Shown piece by piece: positions 1-10,463 of a stretch of 64,000 nt of DNA. A program made the position numbers and the translations under genes. The notes below the pieces were generated by a model. The model was not told the origin of the DNA and searched no databases. It saw only the letters and a list, made by a program, of their open reading frames with translations. How positions within the stretch are numbered: the stretch's first letter is position 1; each line of letters starts with the position of its first letter. Origin of the DNA: Gymnothorax reevesii (lineage: Eukaryota > Chordata > Actinopteri > Anguilliformes > Muraenidae); the NCBI GenBank assembly GCA_029721435.1, contig CM056577.1, positions 113,148,219 to 113,212,218 of the forward strand. The letters are read 5' to 3'.

Positions 1-418
1 CGGAAATAAAGGTGAGGGTTCCACCTTTGTGTGGAGCCACCGGTCCTTCACTGCTTCCGATTTACACTCCCGGGCACATTTCCTGAAAAATACTGATTCA
101 GCAGTATGTAGGCTACTATCCAATTGCATAGTCAGTTCAAACATTAAAATTTACTACAATTGGATTTGTGATGATAAGAATTGCATGTCTCCGAAGAGAA
201 ATAGCAAAAATCATAGGTGCTTCATTCAACGTATGACTCAAATCCCTGCACCATTCATAATAAGGGATCAATGGCCTTCATTCTCACGACCACCAGGCAT
301 TCACACCAACTGCAGGAGGAGGCTAGATCCCTTTGGGAATGCACAACGTGTATCCATTATTCTGAAAGAATACAAATGCGATAGTAGCCTATCTTAAACT
401 CAATCATTCGCGGTTCAG
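1..418. repeat. Degraded edge piece of the 2.2-kb U4 repeat unit
   Basis: This stretch aligns with the unit segment at about 16394-16811, starting just inside the distal promoter region upstream of U4. It has many more substitutions than interior units, for example 'gtggagccaccggtcc' for 'gtggaaccaccggccc' and an extra 'gccta' near 385. The match stops abruptly after 'cggttcagt' near 418, where a LINE fragment begins. A U4 copy controlled by this segment would lie just outside the window to the left. No coding potential is seen. Confidence 0.9.
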
Positions 419-1249
419 TTTAACACCTTGCTGTCGAGATTATCTGTGCCTACACTTCCACATTTAGAAAGAGTCTTCAACAGTATCTTAATATTTCTGG
501 CCTCAACATCACAGAATTGAAACCAACATTTTTTACCATCCATTTTTTCACCACTTATCAGTTTACCAGGATTGGAACCATTGCTTTCTAGGCACTGCCT
601 CAGGTTGTTCACCTTATTTATAAAAAAATCATTAAAATAATTACCAATATCTTGGGACTTTGTACGGAGCACTCCATTTGATTATAAAAATGAGGCACAT
701 GGACTATTTTTTTACTCGCAATTTCATTCAAAACTTTCCAAAGTTTTTTCCCCGTCATGTTTAACACAATCAATTCTTTCCCTGTAATATTCCTTCTTCT
801 TCCTTTTGTTCAGTTTAGTCACTTGGTTTCTAAATTTACAATATTTCCGTCTGTCCTCCAATAAACCAGATGTAGCAGCTACCATTTTAGCTTCATCTCT
901 CTGCTGCATTAAATTTTTAAGTGGTAAATCAATCCATTGGGCCATATTAGTTTTAACTGTGAACTTCTTCATGGGTGCATGCCTGTCAACAATTTCCATA
1001 AATATATTCATGAAAGCAGTTAAGGAAACCTCTGGATCGTCAGCACTATACACACCACTCCAGTCAACCTTTCTAAGATCTTCTACAAAACTATCATTGA
1101 CAAATCTTTTATAAGACCTACTATATATAACTTTAGCTCTTGCCTTTGGAATTTTAGCCTTTCAACTGAAAGCATCCACATTATGGTCACTGAAACCAAC
1201 TGGTATGGAAATCTTATTTGAGCATTGCTCAGGTACATTTATATATATA

Positions 1250-2845
1250 CAAAACCCAAAACCAGTGAAGTTGGCACGTCATGTAAATTGTAGATAAAAA
1301 CAGAATACAATGATTTGCAAATCCTTTTCAACTTATATTCAATTGAATACATTGCAAAGACAAGATGTTTAATGTTCAAACTGAGAAACTTTTTTTTTCT
1401 TTGCAAATAATCATTAACTTAGAATTTAAAGGCAGCAACACATTGCAAAAAAGTTGGCACAGGGGCCTTTTTACTACTGTGTTACATCGCCTTTCCTTTT
1501 AACGACACTCAGTAAACGTTTGGGAACTGAGGAGACCAATTTTTGAAGCTTTTCAGGTGGAACTCTTTCCCATTCTTGCTTCATGTACAGCTTAAGTTGT
1601 TCAACAGTTCGGGGTCTCCGTTGTCGTATTTTACTCTTCATAATGTGCCACACATTTTCAATGGGAGACAGGTCTGGACTACAGGCAGGCCAGTCTAGTA
1701 CCCGCACTCTTTTACTAGGGAGCCATGCTGTTGTAACACGTGCATAATGTGGTTTGGCATTGTCTTCCTGAAATAAGCTGGGGCGTCCATGAAAAAGACG
1801 TTGCTTGGATGGCAACATATGTTGCTCCGAAACCTGTATGTACCTTTCAGCATTAATGGTGCCTTCACATATGTGTAAGTTTCCCATGCCTTGGGCACTA
1901 ATAAACCCCCATACCATCACAGATGCTGGCTTTTGAACTTTGCGCCTATAACAGTCCGGATGTTTCTTTTCCTCTTTGGTCCGGAGGACACAACGTCCGC
2001 AGTTTCCAAAAACAATTTGAAATGTGGACTCGTGAGATCACAGAACACTTTTCAACTTTGGATCAGTCCATCTTAGATGAGCTTGGGCCCTGCAAAGCCG
2101 GCGGCGTTTCTGGGTGCTGTTGATAAATGGCTTTCGCTTTGCATTGTAGAGTTTTAACTTGCACTTGCAGATGTAGCGACGAACTGTAGTTACTGACAGT
2201 GGTTATCTGAAGTGTTCCTGAGCCCATGTGGTGATGTCTTTTACACACTGATGTCGGTTTTTGATGCAGTACCGCCTGAGGGATCGAAGCTCAAGGGCAT
2301 TCAATATTGTTCTTCGGCCTTGTCGCTCACGTGCAGTGATTTCTCCAGATTCTCTGAACCTTTTGACGATATTACGGACCGTAGATGATGAAATCCCTAA
2401 ATTTCTTGCAATAGCTTGTTGTTTTTAAACTGTTCGACAATCAGCTCACGCATTTATGCACTAAGTGGTGACCCTCGCCCCATCCTTGTTTGTGAATAAC
2501 TGAGCATTTCAGGGAAGCTGCTTTTATACCCAATCATGGCACCCACCTGTTCCCAATTAGCCCGTTCACCAGTGGGATGTTCCAAATAAGTGTTTGATGA
2601 GCATTCCTCAACTCTCTCAGTCTTTTTTGCCACTTGTGCCAGCTTTTTTGAAACATGCTGCAGGCAACAAATTCCAAATGAGCTTATATTTGCAAAAAAT
2701 TACAAAGTTTACCTGTTCGAACATTAAGTAACTTGTCTTTGCAGTGTATTCAGTTGAATATAGGTTGAAAAGGATTTGCAAATCATTGTATTCTGTTTTT
2801 ATTTACGATTTACACGACGTGCCAACTTCACTGGTTTTGGGTTTG
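1250..2845 (-). mobile_element. Tc1-like DNA transposon with IR/DR ends and TA duplication
   Basis: The element is flanked by TA on both sides (1248-1249 and 2846-2847), the Tc1/mariner target duplication. The ends are inverted repeats of about 210 bp (1250-1462 and 2636-2845) starting CAAA(A)CCCAAAACCAGTG. Each arm carries an outer 'AGTTGGCACG' and an inner 'AAGTTGGCACA' or 'AAGCTGGCACA' direct repeat, an IR/DR arrangement like that of Sleeping Beauty-type elements. The arms differ at a number of positions, so the copy is old. It is inserted in the endonuclease of the flanking LINE, so it is younger than the LINE insertion. Confidence 0.92.
1474..2460 (-). pseudogene. Tc1-like transposase, inactivated
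   Basis: The C-terminal 148 residues (1920-1474) are open and typical of a Tc1 transposase: 'MVWGFIS', 'FQEDNAKPH' (second catalytic Asp) and 'DLSPIENVWHIMK' (third catalytic acid, Glu, of the DDE triad). Upstream, toward 2460, the first catalytic Asp region and the paired HTH DNA-binding domain are recognisable but broken by stops and frameshifts. The family role is cut-and-paste transposition acting on the IR/DR ends; this copy cannot make a full protein. Confidence 0.85.
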
Positions 2846-3491
2846 TATGATCAATACATGTTGAGAAAAGATGACCAGCTTGATTGATGAAAATTCTTGT
2901 TGGTGAGGAAACAATTTGCGATAAATTACACACATCAATAAATGATATCTTTTTCTTCCTCGAACAATTATCAGCTAACCAGTCTATATTCATATCCCCA
3001 AGCAAATACACTTCACTGTACACATCGGAGACTGTGTCAATCATTTTACATATTTGAGTAAGAGACTCAGTTTCAGCATTGGGAGGTCTGTAGCAACAGT
3101 CCACCAATATAGGTTTCAAATAGGGTACATGCAACTGAACCCACAAAGCCTCAACATCATTCAGCATAAAATCAGCACGTAGTTTAACAGGAAGGTGACT
3201 TTGCACAAAGATGGCCACCCCCCCCCACCATGTATATTTCTATCCCTCCGAAAGAGGAAGAAACCAGAAATCAGTAACTCAGAATCATTAATAGTTGAAT
3301 CCAAATGAGTCTCAGATACTGCCAATATATGAATGGTATGAGCACACACCAGACTGTTCAAGTCATAAATCTTGTTCCTGATACTACAGATGTTCACATG
3401 TGCAATTACCAGACCATTGTTTGGGAGCTTAAAAGGACTCTGTGCCATTATCTAAGAAAACTACCAGGAACTAAAATCAAATATGCAAATT

Positions 3492-4238
3492 TCAGGTAGT
3501 TTTCCTGGGTCTGATGATCAGCTTGTCATACCTCAGCACTGCTGAATCACCCCTCTCCCAGGCAGCTCGCAACTCAGGCATGAACTCCTTCCTTTTCTTT
3601 TTAACAATGTCAGAGTAATCGTCATTAATGTAAATCATTGTTCCTTTAAGCCTTTTGGCCCGTGATTGAATCATCAGCTTATTCTTATAACGCAAGAGTT
3701 TTACGGCAATCGGCCTTGGCCTGCTTTCATCAAACTTCCCAACCCTATGGGCCTGTTCTATTTCAATGTCCTTCACATTCAGACCCAATTTGTTACCTAG
3801 TATTTCTTGTACTCTCTTTTCTGACATCTCCCAGTTCTCAAACTTTTCCTCAGGGACACCATCAATAATAATATTACTCCTCCGTGATTGATTTTCCAAA
3901 TAGTCCATCTTCTTCTCAGTCTCATGAATTATTTCCGAAGATTTTGCCAGATCCACTTCCAGCTGTTTCAATTTTTGTCCACTCTCACGCAGCTCATTGT
4001 CCTGATTCTCCAATTCACCACGAGCAAACTCTAGACCTGTCTTAAGTTCCTGTATCTCTTTAAGTGCACTATCCACTCTCTTATGCACACCATCAGAGAT
4101 GATTTCATCAAAGGTTTTGAAATTCTTACTTTGTTGCTCCAGCAGCTCTCGATACAAGTTCTTTTGTTGCTCCATCATAAATTGCAGGGTAGACATTGTC
4201 ACCAGTTCGTCCTCGTGAATTTTTGTACTTTGGGAGGC
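3492..4238 (-). pseudogene. LINE ORF1 (coiled coil plus L1-ORF1-like RNA-binding region), frameshifted
   Basis: The probable start is the ATG at 4238 ('MPPKVQKFTRTNW'). A one-base frameshift near 4200 then leads into a frame of about 235 residues open to 3492. It has a heptad-like acidic/basic coiled coil ('ELENQDNELRESGQKLKQLE') followed by 'NIIIDGVPEE', 'QAHRVGK' and 'RPRPIAVKLL'. These are typical of ORF1 proteins with an L1-like RRM/C-terminal domain that coat LINE RNA. It lies 44 bp upstream of ORF2 in the LINE direction. Only the N-terminal frameshift is obvious, so this is the best-preserved part of the LINE. Confidence 0.75.
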
Positions 4239-4390
4239 ATCTTGTCCGAGACACTTAGAGGCTCCACATCAATGCGTAAATTAGCAGCACACAGTGGTAG
4301 GCCCCAATTCCCATAGAAACGGTTTAAAATCTCTCTGCATCCAAGTTTCTTTATTCCATTAAGAGGCTTACAATGCCATACTTGACTCAC

Positions 4391-4869
4391 AAAAATGAGT
4401 GTTTAACTTTAAAGAAGTTTCAAGGATATGTTTTTTTAAAAAATACAAAAATGCGAGTAGCAAACAGATGAGATCACTGACAAACAGGAAACAGGAAATT
4501 CATGTGTATCTAATGCCTGAGTGAATTTGCGATATATGGTCTGATTGAACAATGGGATGATTGAACCATTTGGATTTGAATAATTGCCTGCAACTGCAAT
4601 TTGTGCACTGTGGAAATTATATATTCTAGCCATGTTTCATTCATTCATTTCATTTCACTCTGACGAAGGCTTGATTCAGCCGAAACGCATTAGCACTTTT
4701 TTAGTGTTTGCCGACAATAAAGTTATATCTATATTCCGTCTTGATTTGTTTATTTGGATGTGCGACCATTCTCTGCGTTGAGAGTATCACATTATTTGTT
4801 CCCTTTTGAGGTCGGCACTCCCTGTGGAACTCCTTTTTGTTGCAGCGCAACTTTTTTTCCCCTTTTTTC
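4391..4869. other. Unassigned stretch between LINE 5' end and resumed repeat unit
   Basis: No credible ORF. The stretch contains 'ctctgacgaaggc' and 'gccgaaacgc' around a short GGC/GCC dyad (4660-4686), followed by an AATAAA at about 4719 within 'acaataaagtt'. This pattern occurs in many vertebrate retroelement 3' regions, so part may be the tail of a different plus-strand element. It ends at about 4870, where the U4 repeat unit resumes at 'gtgttctaatattt'. Confidence 0.4.
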
Positions 4870-5590
4870 AGTGTTCTAATATTTGTTTAAATGTTTGCTT
4901 TTCTTTTGACAGATATTGGACAGCTTGGAGCGCTTTGTCTCTGGCGACAGGAAATTCAATTCAAGACAAATGTATAGCTCCAGAATATATTTTACCATTG
5001 AGTAAGGGGCACTTCAATTAAATAGGCGCCACATTGTATCGGGCATTTTAATAAGATAAAGTTTATACTTGCATTTCTAAGACATTGAAATAAGTAAGCA
5101 AATAAATAAATAAAGTGATAGTGCTGCTGACGGCAAATTTCCTCAATCAATTTTTCATCATTAGTCGGAGCATACTATAACGTTGCAATTTGCTTATACT
5201 TCAGGAAACTTTGCACAATGTCAGTCAGTTCAATTTCAACTGATACTTTTTATATGTAGGCTACTGCCTAAGAACAATGGATACTTGACAATTAAAGCTA
5301 GGAATTTGAGCAAGCGTTTGTCTATGCGCCCATATTATTTGCCTTTAAATTAGAACATACATGCCTTTAACTGATAATGTCTCATTAAATAAATGTCTGA
5401 ATCAATCATTTTGCAACTGCGCAAAAATAGATTTAGTCATTTCGGATCTGAAAGGTCCAAGACGACATTTCAATACTTGGAAAATGGTAAGCTTGGCAAA
5501 AACAAGAAAGTTTTGAATTTATGCTGTGATGACTTTGTCAGTCATTTTGTTCCATTATGTAATTATCATCAGAGAATGGTTAATTTCTGG
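4870..5590. repeat. Degraded U4-repeat spacer segment
   Basis: This segment corresponds to about 17170-17890 of a regular unit (spacer only, no U4). Relative to 418 it resumes about 360 bp further into the unit, so the foreign block 419-4869 replaced unit sequence rather than merely inserting. It carries edge-specific substitutions. The right end is cut by the LTR retrotransposon, and its last four bases CTGG are duplicated at 14461-14464. Confidence 0.92.
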
Positions 5591-6076
5591 TTTTATGGCC
5601 CCAATTAGCTCCGACATATAAGACAGCAAGGGATGACAGACAAAATTTAAAAACTCAAACAGATTTAATTAAACAAAGACCAACACTAACCTACAATGTA
5701 TACTCCTGACCATTATTTATAATATACAAGAAAAAAAATATTTACAGTCCCTTTGAGATGGGGTTGCTTGGTGATGTCCTGGGACATAAAAATGCTCCAA
5801 CACAGGCAAAAATTCGCAAAAAAACTTCACAGGTCTTGAAAAGAGTGATAGGTCTGGTCAAATGTATCCTTCTCCTTGCAATTTTTTTTTACTACTTTAC
5901 TGTCTCAATTTCTCTCCTTATATTATCTTTTGCAGCCCTCTCCCACATTTTAGACTTTAGACTTTTTAATTATCTTCCATCTCAGACATGCCCAGAACAT
6001 GCCCAAACCTAGCTTCAGACTGGGCTTCACAAAAAAAGGTCAATATTTCCATTTAGTGGCTTTTTTCCACATTACA
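5591..6076 (-). repeat. 3' LTR of the Gmr1-like element
   Basis: 486 bp. It is homologous along its whole length to 13968-14460. Read on the minus strand it starts TGTAATGTGG and ends GGGGCCATAA(A/C)A. The outermost TG...CA is intact in the other LTR and changed by one base here. The two LTRs differ by scattered substitutions and small indels, so the insertion is not recent. Confidence 0.88.
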
Positions 6077-6086
6077 CCTCCATTCC
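6077..6086 (-). other. Polypurine tract of the Gmr1-like element
   Basis: On the minus strand GGAATGGAGG lies directly upstream of the 3' LTR start (TGTAATG). This is the expected place and composition for a plus-strand priming tract. Confidence 0.6.
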
Positions 6087-6329
6087 AAAAGGGAAAAATT
6101 TTGACTCATAAATGCAAAATTTTTCTTTTCAAGACAAAAATGGTGAAGTAGACACCTGTGTATATATATGTACATATAATACAATCCGCTAATAAACACA
6201 TGTAATATATATACACATACTCAAACACGGCATTAGCAATCAGCAATTAAATTGTCAGTACCCTTTACATGCTTAATTTCCAAGTCAAACTTCCTGTAAA
6301 ATCAAACTCCATTTCAACAATCTCATATT

Positions 6330-7764
6330 CTAGTTTTTCATCTTACTCAAAAACATTAACGGATTGTGGTCAGTATTTACAATCATTGGCTTTTGCCCTG
6401 TACAAACATAAACCTCAAAGTGTTGTAAGGATAGAAGCAGAACCAACAGCTCCTTCTCTATTGTGGAATAGTTCTTTTGGTGGTGATTGAACTTCCTGGA
6501 GAAGTATGCCACAGGATGCTCAATGGCATCAGAGTCACTTCTCTGTAGGAGCACAGACCCACCAGCTTGGTCGCTAGCATCGACCGCGATGGAGAACGGT
6601 TTGTTGAAGTCAGGAGATTTGAGCACGGGGAAGTGACACAGCAGAGACTTCAGGCGATCGAAGGCTCTTTGGCATGCTTCATCCCAAGTGAACTTTACGC
6701 CTTTCTTGAGTTGGTTGGTGAGACTTATGTGCAATCTCAGCAAAGTTCTTGGAGAACTTGCAGTAGTACCCGATCATTCCAGGGAAGCGGCACAAAGCTT
6801 TTTGGTTGTCAGGAACTGGAAAGTCCATGATGGCTTGGACTTTAGCATTTATGGGTGCCACCTTACCCTGGCCTATGACGTAGCCAAGATACGTGGCAGA
6901 AGCACAACCAAAGTCAGTCTTGTTCAGGTCAACAGTCAGGTTAGCCTGGGTCAAGCGCTGGATCAACGTCTCTACATCTTTCAGATGTTCTTCCCAGGAG
7001 TCACTCCATGTGATCAGGTCGTCGATGTACGCACTCGTGTGTGGCAATCTGGCGATTGTAGACTGTATCATCCTTTGGAACGTGGCTGGGGCATTTTTCA
7101 TGCCAAAGGGTAGGACTTCATACTGTTACAACCCAGATAATGTGGCAAAAGCAGAGATGCTCTTGGCCCTCTCAGTTAAAGGCACACACTAATAACCCTT
7201 CAATAAATCAATCTTGGCCAGAAACTTTGCTTGCCCTACTCTATGAATACAATCATCAATCCTAGGTATTGGAAACACATCAGTTCTAGTTACAGCATTG
7301 ACTTTGCGATAATCTGTACAGAATGTAGTACTTCCATCAGGTTTTGGAACTAGCACACAGGGTGAACTCCAGACTGAGTTGGAGGGTCTGATAATATCAT
7401 GTTCTACCATGTACTCAACCTCTTTCTCAGCAATCTTTCTCTTTTCAGGATTCATCCGGTACGGATGCTGTTTTATTGGTTTGGCATCACCAACATCTAC
7501 ATCATGAGAGGTTATAGAAACTCTCTTTGGAACATCTGGAAATAGATCTTTATATTTCTTGATTAACCTCTCAAACTGATCTTTCTGTGAGGGTTCTAAG
7601 TGCTGGAGTTTTACATCAAGATCTTCACACGTCTTGACCATAGGAGAATCTGAAGTGACAGCTGCAACCCGAGCATTTCTGTCATGATAAGGCTTCAGCA
7701 TGTTAATGTGACACAACTGTTTTGGCTTTCTCCTATCTGGAGTCTTCAATGTAATTGAGATCAT
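6330..7764 (-). pseudogene. Reverse transcriptase and RNase H of the Gmr1-like element
   Basis: The RT N-terminal part is open from 7764 to 7189: 'YRMNPEKRK', 'SPCVLVPKPDGS' and 'FCTDYRKVNAVT'. The frame then breaks near 7189 and resumes at about 7101 with 'PFGMKNAPATFQ' immediately upstream and the catalytic 'YIDD' box. RNase H follows in an overlapping frame (6743-6330): 'IAVDASDQAGG', 'YSTIEKELL' and 'NTDHNPL' keep the catalytic Asp/Glu/Asp. At least two frameshifts plus stops make it non-functional. The end of RNase H toward 6090 is degenerate. Confidence 0.88.
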
Positions 7765-8203
7765 TGAGTTTTGTCAGAATTTCATAAGGACCATGAAATC
7801 TAGCCTGCAATGGATTGGACTGCAAGGGAAACAACACAAGAACCTTGTCTCCTGGTTTAAACTCACTGCTTCTAGCCTTATGATCATACCAAGTTTTCAT
7901 TTTTCCCTGACTTAATTTCAAGTTCTCTTTGGCTAGGTTACAAGCTGCACGTAGTCTTTCTTTGAACTTGCTAACATAGTCTAACAGTCTGATATGCGGC
8001 CCTTTCTCTTGCCATTGTTCACTCAACAGTAGCAAAGGTCCTCTCACTTAATGGCCAAACACTAGCTCAAACGGACTGAATCCAGTAGACTCCTGCACTT
8101 CCTATCTAGCTGCAAACAACAGCAAATGAACACCCGCATCCCAGTCTTTCTCATGGTCATAACAATAAGTCCTCATCATTGTCTTTAGAGTGAAATGAAA
8201 CTG
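7733..8203 (-). pseudogene. Integrase C-terminal part of the Gmr1-like element
   Basis: The minus-strand frame reads 'TMMRTYCYDHEKDWDAG', 'STGFSPFELVFGH' and 'EFKPGDKVLVLFPL' (GPF/GPY-like region). Internal stops occur near 8105 and 8048. It connects directly in sequence to the integrase core at 9905 if the 8210-9898 insert is removed. Just beyond the junction the catalytic Glu position ('GALE' in relatives) reads Gln here, so this copy has apparently also lost its third catalytic residue. Confidence 0.8.
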
Positions 8204-8209
8204 TAAGGC

Positions 8210-9898
8210 CTCACGAAACAAGACCAAACGAAGGACATAGCTGTGGGTGAAGGAACCACGTGTTCTCTTTGTCTAATTTTAATTAGAGCATTCTCCTGAC
8301 TAGCGTGAATCACAATATAATGGATAAAATTCACCGTCCATTGACAAAGTATAGAAACTCAACGGTTACAATCAATCTGACTCCATTAAACAGTTAGCAT
8401 ACCAAATTTAGTCGTATCCTCGTTAAATATCTGACTCCAAATTAGAATTAGAATTGATAGTTCTAGTACAGCATGCTTGAATCTCAAGACAGTGATAACC
8501 AGTTACCCAGACTCTAAGGAAAAACATGAAGTGATTATACCTTGAATTCCTAGCAGACAACCACCGCTGCTACATCAATGTTCCCGGGAATTAAAACCAT
8601 GTCCGAATCCTAGGTTCGTTGATTAGATTAGAGGTTGGAAGTCAACCATCACTGCAATAGCCTTTGCTGGCATATATACAATGAACCCAGATTATTTGTA
8701 AGCCCATGGGTTCCTTTAGAGTATTTCAATGGATAACCGACTTTATCGAGTCCATGGATTTCCTATATGTTAAAATCTTAGAACCAGCATACATAAATCC
8801 TTACAGTAGGTAGGTCATGGTCGCTTAAACCAACTTAATCAACCAATTCCCACACCGGGCCGCTGGCCAGTCGTTCCTCAGTGGGGATATTACCCCTAGG
8901 TATCCGCCGAAACGGGGCTAGGAAGAATAAAAAGATTAAAAGACACGGAGACCACTCAGGCTAGAAAAGGAATAACAATAATTTAATTACCAGGTAGGCA
9001 CAAACTTGAATTAAACAAATCAACGTTAAGCCAGTTACCAGTTCCATGTAATTTAGATTATATTTTCATACCTGGAGAAGATAATGGCCACATGGAACCA
9101 AAGCCGTCCCACGTGGCCGGGGAGAATTCAGATGCTCCCTCGCTCCACAGAGCAAGGCGTCATGTGACTTTCCCCAACTCACCTACGCTCGTCAGATGTT
9201 GACAAAGAAGAGAGAGAAAGAAGAGAGCCCCCCCCGGTTAGGATCTCATACCTTAAAAGACCCAAGACCACGCCTCCAAACAAGGTAGAGGCTGAATTAG
9301 AGTTGCACTCGAGAAGGTGATCAGAGTATTTTGCATAGAGAAGTAAGCAGGAATTGACCAATACAAGATCTTCACAAACAGGATTATCCATAATTTCAAA
9401 GGAAATGAAACATGTTCCATTCAATTCCTGAGATTTCCCCGAGAATAAAAAGACCAAACATGATAGGAATATGTGCTAAAATGATGCAGTTGTCATGGAA
9501 AGCCTTAAAATGGAGTATTATAGTCCAATTGTGTTGTAAATATGTAAAGGGTTTCTTTATAGTATATTGAACATAAACATGTTATGAATTTGACAGAGAT
9601 TTAGATTGTTTTCAGCAGATTAATGTAACTGGGCTTAAATTTCAATGGGACCAGTGGGGTGAGTTTCAGGAGAAGTTGGGCCTGCTCGAACAAATGGCTC
9701 CAACCCTCTGCGGGGTAGAACAAAGAGGATTCTACCCCCGCAGCCAGGCAGCCCAGCATCCAGGTTGTAAAAGCTAACTGCTAGATCAACCAAACATTCA
9801 GATTTTACACGCCTAATGAGCACGTGTTCCAACAATATGATTTTTGACATGTTTTGAGCCAAATCAAATATTCAGGTTCTACAAAACCGCACCCTGAC
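8210..9898. mobile_element. Unidentified 1.7-kb insertion with 6-bp duplication TAAGGC
   Basis: The insert interrupts the integrase frame. The sequence TAAGGC occurs at both junctions (8204-8209 and 9899-9904), and removing the insert restores the continuous integrase reading. The ends (CTCACGAAAC...CACCCTGAC) show no convincing inverted repeats and no TG...CA. On the minus strand a TTTTAAGG box near 9260 precedes pyrimidine-rich tracts, so a large solo LTR is possible but unproven. The longest ORFs inside (92 and 75 aa, minus) look like no family I know. Confidence 0.55.
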
Positions 9899-9904
9899 TA
9901 AGGC

Positions 9905-10380
9905 ACCCTGACTCTCTGGATGATAGGCACTGGAAAGAATCTGCTTCACACCAAGTTCATACACAACCTGCTGAAACAATCCGGAAGTGAAATTGCTACC
10001 TTAGTCTGACTGAATTTCCCTGGCAAGGCAAAACAATGTGAAGAACTTTATCAAAGCCTTTGAGATTGCAGTTGCCTTGATATTACGTAGAGGTATGGCT
10101 TCAGGGAGTCTGGTAGATGCACACATGATTGTCAACAAGTACTGATTTCCAGATCTAGTCTTGGGTAATGGACCAACAGAATCAAAAATGACCTTGGAGG
10201 AGGGCTCCCCAAATGCTGGGATAGGCTGCAATGGAGCTACAGCTGGGTCTAACTGGTGTTTTCCAACTACCTGACAAGTCTGACAGGTTTTGCAAAAGTT
10301 GGAAACGTCTTTCCGAAGCTCAGGCCAGAAGAAGTCACTGGAGATGTATCCTAATAAGTACATGCCCTGGCTACCTTGCC
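9905..10380 (-). pseudogene. Integrase zinc-finger tail and catalytic core of the Gmr1-like element
   Basis: The minus strand reads 'FFWPELRKDVSNFCKTCQTC' (second half of the HHCC zinc-binding domain). It continues with 'DSVGPLPKTRSGNQYLLTIM' (first catalytic Asp), 'REIQSD' followed by a stop, then 'GSNFTSGLF' (second Asp region) and 'AYHPESQGAL', where the 1.7-kb insert cuts the frame. The family role is joining the element's cDNA to host DNA. A stop and the insertion inactivate it. Confidence 0.85.
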
Positions 10381-10389
10381 AATAAGCCT

Positions 10390-10463
10390 GGCTCTTTGGC
10401 GATGTGGTCAGCGCGCATGACTCTTACCCGGGAGTCTGGAGGTTCAAGTCCCCGCCTGGGCCC
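10390..10463 (+). pseudogene. tRNA-like sequence inserted in the integrase zinc-binding domain
   Basis: 74 nt with a plausible A box ('TGGTCAGCGCGC') and a B box ('GGTTCAAGTCC'). A 5-bp anticodon-like stem GACTC/GAGTC encloses an 8-nt loop TTACCCGG. The acceptor ends pair only partly. It sits exactly between the HH half (10464-10560, 'HSLPLGGHLGVNKTV') and the CC half of the integrase zinc-binding domain, so it is an insertion. The oversized loop and mismatches argue for a tRNA pseudogene or SINE head rather than a working tRNA. Confidence 0.5.

Larger units (their letters stand above)
419..3448 (-). pseudogene. LINE ORF2 N-terminal part: endonuclease and start of RT, disrupted
   Basis: Endonuclease hallmarks are visible: 'HVNICSIRNK' near the start, 'SETHLD' (catalytic Glu region), 'LLGDMNIDW' and 'GFSDHNV' (terminal SDH motif, about 1180). 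A run of eight C on the plus strand near 3220 causes a frameshift between the first ~75 residues and the following frame. The Tc1-like element splits the frame at 'CIDHT'. After the SDH motif the frame continues through a basic linker ('KLNKRKKKEYYRER', about 800) to about 415, where the RT should start but is missing. The family role is nicking the target DNA and reverse transcription; this copy cannot encode an active protein. Confidence 0.8.
419..4390 (-). mobile_element. APE-type LINE fragment, 3' part (RT) missing
   Basis: Minus-strand non-LTR retrotransposon. Reading right to left there is an ORF1 with a coiled coil and an L1-ORF1-like nucleic-acid-binding region (about 4238-3492). An ORF2 with an apurinic endonuclease domain follows (3448 to about 1150), then a linker that stops at the very start of the RT domain ('GTDNLDSKVLN'). 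Most LINE copies are 5'-truncated. This one keeps its 5' half and has lost the RT and 3' end, so it was cut by a later deletion or rearrangement. A Tc1-like element (1250-2845) interrupts the endonuclease. The clade is not certain; the endonuclease style suggests the CR1/L2/Jockey group. The 5' boundary near 4390 is approximate. Confidence 0.8.

Noticed and set aside
29..397. 122-residue ORF at the left edge
   Set aside because: It overlaps non-coding U4-unit sequence. The frame is open only because of edge-specific mutations and indels and has no homology.
3662..7192. Plus-strand ORFs opposite LINE ORF1 and the RT/RNase H region
   Set aside because: They are antisense shadows of the recognised minus-strand retroelement frames.
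8800..8960. GC-rich stretch 'ggccgctggccagtcg' in the 1.7-kb insert as a possible rDNA fragment
   Set aside because: No continuous match to conserved 18S, 28S or 5.8S segments that I know. Composition alone is not evidence.
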